Shown: in pieces, positions 62,594 through 64,000 of the stretch
Numbering within the stretch: the stretch's first letter is position 1
Layout: the number at the start of each line of letters is the position of its first letter
Origin: Leucocoprinus leucothites
Lineage: Eukaryota > Basidiomycota > Agaricomycetes > Agaricales > Agaricaceae
Reading direction: 5' to 3'
Assembly (NCBI GenBank): GCA_013368445.1
Contig: JAACJO010000016.1
Location: 1 to 64,000 of the forward strand
Length of the DNA stretch: 64,000 bases
The notes under the pieces: generated by a model
Database searches by the model: none
What the model saw: only the letters and a program-made list of their open reading frames with translations
What the model was told of the DNA's origin: nothing
Made by a program: the position numbers and the translations under genes

Positions 62594-64000
62594 ATGTCTC
62601 TGCCTGCGATATTCAACCGTATCAAGGCCTTCTTCCGGTCCACCAAGGAGGATCAGAGTCCCACTCCGTTCGCTGATTACAGTCTTTCGAATACTGCACA
62701 ACGACAAAGTCGCCATGTACAACAGCCTGGAGCTGCTTCCAATGATAACCAACCTTCGTTCCGCAGCTTCAGTCGAATTGCTGCAGCATCGCCCGCCGTG
62801 AATGATATCTGTAGGGGAACATTCCACTTTACTTTTGACTTCTCGCTGATTACATTGGCGATTGTTAAGCCCCGCGATTCCAGCAACCAGCCGTCGCGGA
62901 TCCAACGATAGTTCCCCTTCCTCGCCCTTCTCTCCGATCCGACCCAGCTACCAGCCACAGAGTCCCTACAAGCTTAGCATCACTTCGCTCTGGTATAGAC
63001 TTGTTACGATCTTAACTATGGTTGTGGCTGATGGTATATGGTAGTAGTAGCGCAGGATCACTCCAGAAGCGGCTATGACAATCGCCCATCAAGTCCAAGG
63101 CGCCCACAGGGTTATACTCAACTCATTTCAAGCCAAGATACTTGTGTCACAACCTATCCACATCGCACCCGGAATGCCGAGTCACATAACGGTGAGCATT
63201 CTTCATGACTTGATCTGAGACGACTATTACTTACATATTGACTCCATCTTGAAGATACCTTCGCTCAGAATACGTACAAGCCCATCAGATACAAGACGAA
63301 CGTGAATGTTGTCCTTCAAACAGAAGAAGAAAGAATCGCGGAGGAGGGGCGTAAAGCAGAGAAGGGTAAGTGCAAACTCACCGTTTTAATCGCCGCTGAA
63401 TGTTCCTTTTTTACAGCCTTTGAGGAACTCGCGTCAAGAGGGAGGATGAGTGCTCTACTCAGCTTCGAAGAACGTGCATACACTCCAAGTTGTGATAAGG
63501 AAACCCTCAGGAATTTATGCGTCAGAATCCTCGAGTGGGGATGGAGCGATGAAGAAGCTCAACATTTACTTTGGCTATCGGGCCTCGCTGGTGTGGGAAA
63601 GATGGCGGTTGTAAGCAGGGTTGCAGAGGAAATGAAGCGGGTGGGGCTGTTGGGCGCTAGGTTCTCTTTCTCCAGGTACAACAGTCAAACGGATCCGGGC
63701 CTCGTTGTTCCAGCTCTTGCCTACCAGCTCGCTTTAATTTCTCCAGATTTCAAGAGAATCGTAACCCAGTCGCTTGTCAAAGATCCGCTGATTTTCTATC
63801 GCAATCGCCGCTTCCAATTCAAGGAACTAGTCATCAATCCTTTCCTCTCCCTCCCATCGCCACCTAAAACACCTCTGCTGATCGTTCTCGATGGACTCGA
63901 CGAATGCAATGATCGTCAAGCCCAACGAGAGTTCGTGGATATGATCAACCATCACATACACACCGAAGGCTCTCGCTTACGACTTCGCTGGTTGATATCG
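62594..64000 (+). CDS. NACHT NLR-like signalling NTPase, N-terminal part (3' end outside window)
   Basis: Five exons fit in frame: 62594-62810, 62870-62992, 63051-63191, 63255-63365 and 63417 to the window end. Residues 1 to about 165 are Ser/Pro/Arg-rich and disordered (SLPAIFNRIKAFFRSTKEDQ start). A charged helix follows (QTEEERIAEEGRKAEKAFEE), then the pre-NACHT stretch common in Agaricomycetes (FEERAYTPSCDKETLRNLCV). The NACHT domain shows the P-loop WLSGLAGVGKMAVVSRVA, FSFSR, LVVPALAYQLALISP, and Walker B LLIVLDGLDEC. In the P-loop the residue after the Lys is Met, where family members have Ser or Thr that coordinates Mg. Such proteins usually end in WD40, ankyrin or TPR repeats and act in non-self recognition and programmed cell death; the end is not visible here. 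Confidence 0.82.

Overview
The window is nuclear DNA of a filamentous basidiomycete, most likely an Agaricomycete. Genes are cut into many exons by introns of about 45-70 nt with GT..AG ends. The families point the same way: a pair of DUF6593 proteins, an Agaricomycete-type F-box protein, a NACHT NLR, multicopy secreted GMC (AA3) oxidoreductases, a CFEM protein and an SR-protein kinase. No rRNA, convincing tRNA, CRISPR array or intact transposon was found. Exon limits below come from manual splicing on both strands.

Layout. 1-7.5 kb: the 3' part of an unknown gene, a CCTGTCCC minisatellite, two hairpin-rich non-coding patches, a Ser/Pro/Gly-rich minus-strand coding region, and a six-exon gene of an uncharacterised PD-(D/E)XK-like family. 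7.5-20.3 kb is a cell-surface and secretion block: a Ser/Thr-rich single-pass membrane protein, a GtaA-type glutaminase with an added membrane anchor, a GH3 beta-glucosidase with a PA14 insert, and a CFEM protein. 20.4-24.5 kb: a decayed GMC oxidoreductase tail to tail with an intact one. 26.5-31.2 kb: an SRPK-type kinase and a coiled-coil/proline-rich protein sharing a 204-bp divergent promoter. 36.9-38.8 kb: a C2H2 zinc-finger regulator. 43-47.3 kb: a small secreted protein, an F-box protein and a secreted 5'-nucleotidase. 48-52 kb: two DUF6593 paralogues. 53-60.8 kb: three more GMC oxidoreductases, one carrying a one-base frameshift. 62.6 kb to the end: the N-terminal part of a NACHT NLR.

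How the genes could work together (inference). Many products are secreted or surface-anchored: oxidoreductases likely to make H2O2, glutaminase, 5'-nucleotidase, CFEM, a Ser/Thr-rich membrane protein and a small secreted protein. The GH3 enzyme has no signal peptide but would act on glucosides after uptake or release. This suits a saprotrophic or plant-associated lifestyle. The GMC family is expanding and decaying locally: five copies, two tail-to-tail inverted pairs, one broken copy and one frameshifted copy.

The least ordinary signals are several intergenic patches packed with short perfect inverted repeats, a stop-free 515-codon second frame across the zinc-finger gene, a 14-nt micro-exon carrying the GH3 catalytic aspartate, and an NLR P-loop that reads GKM instead of GKS/GKT.
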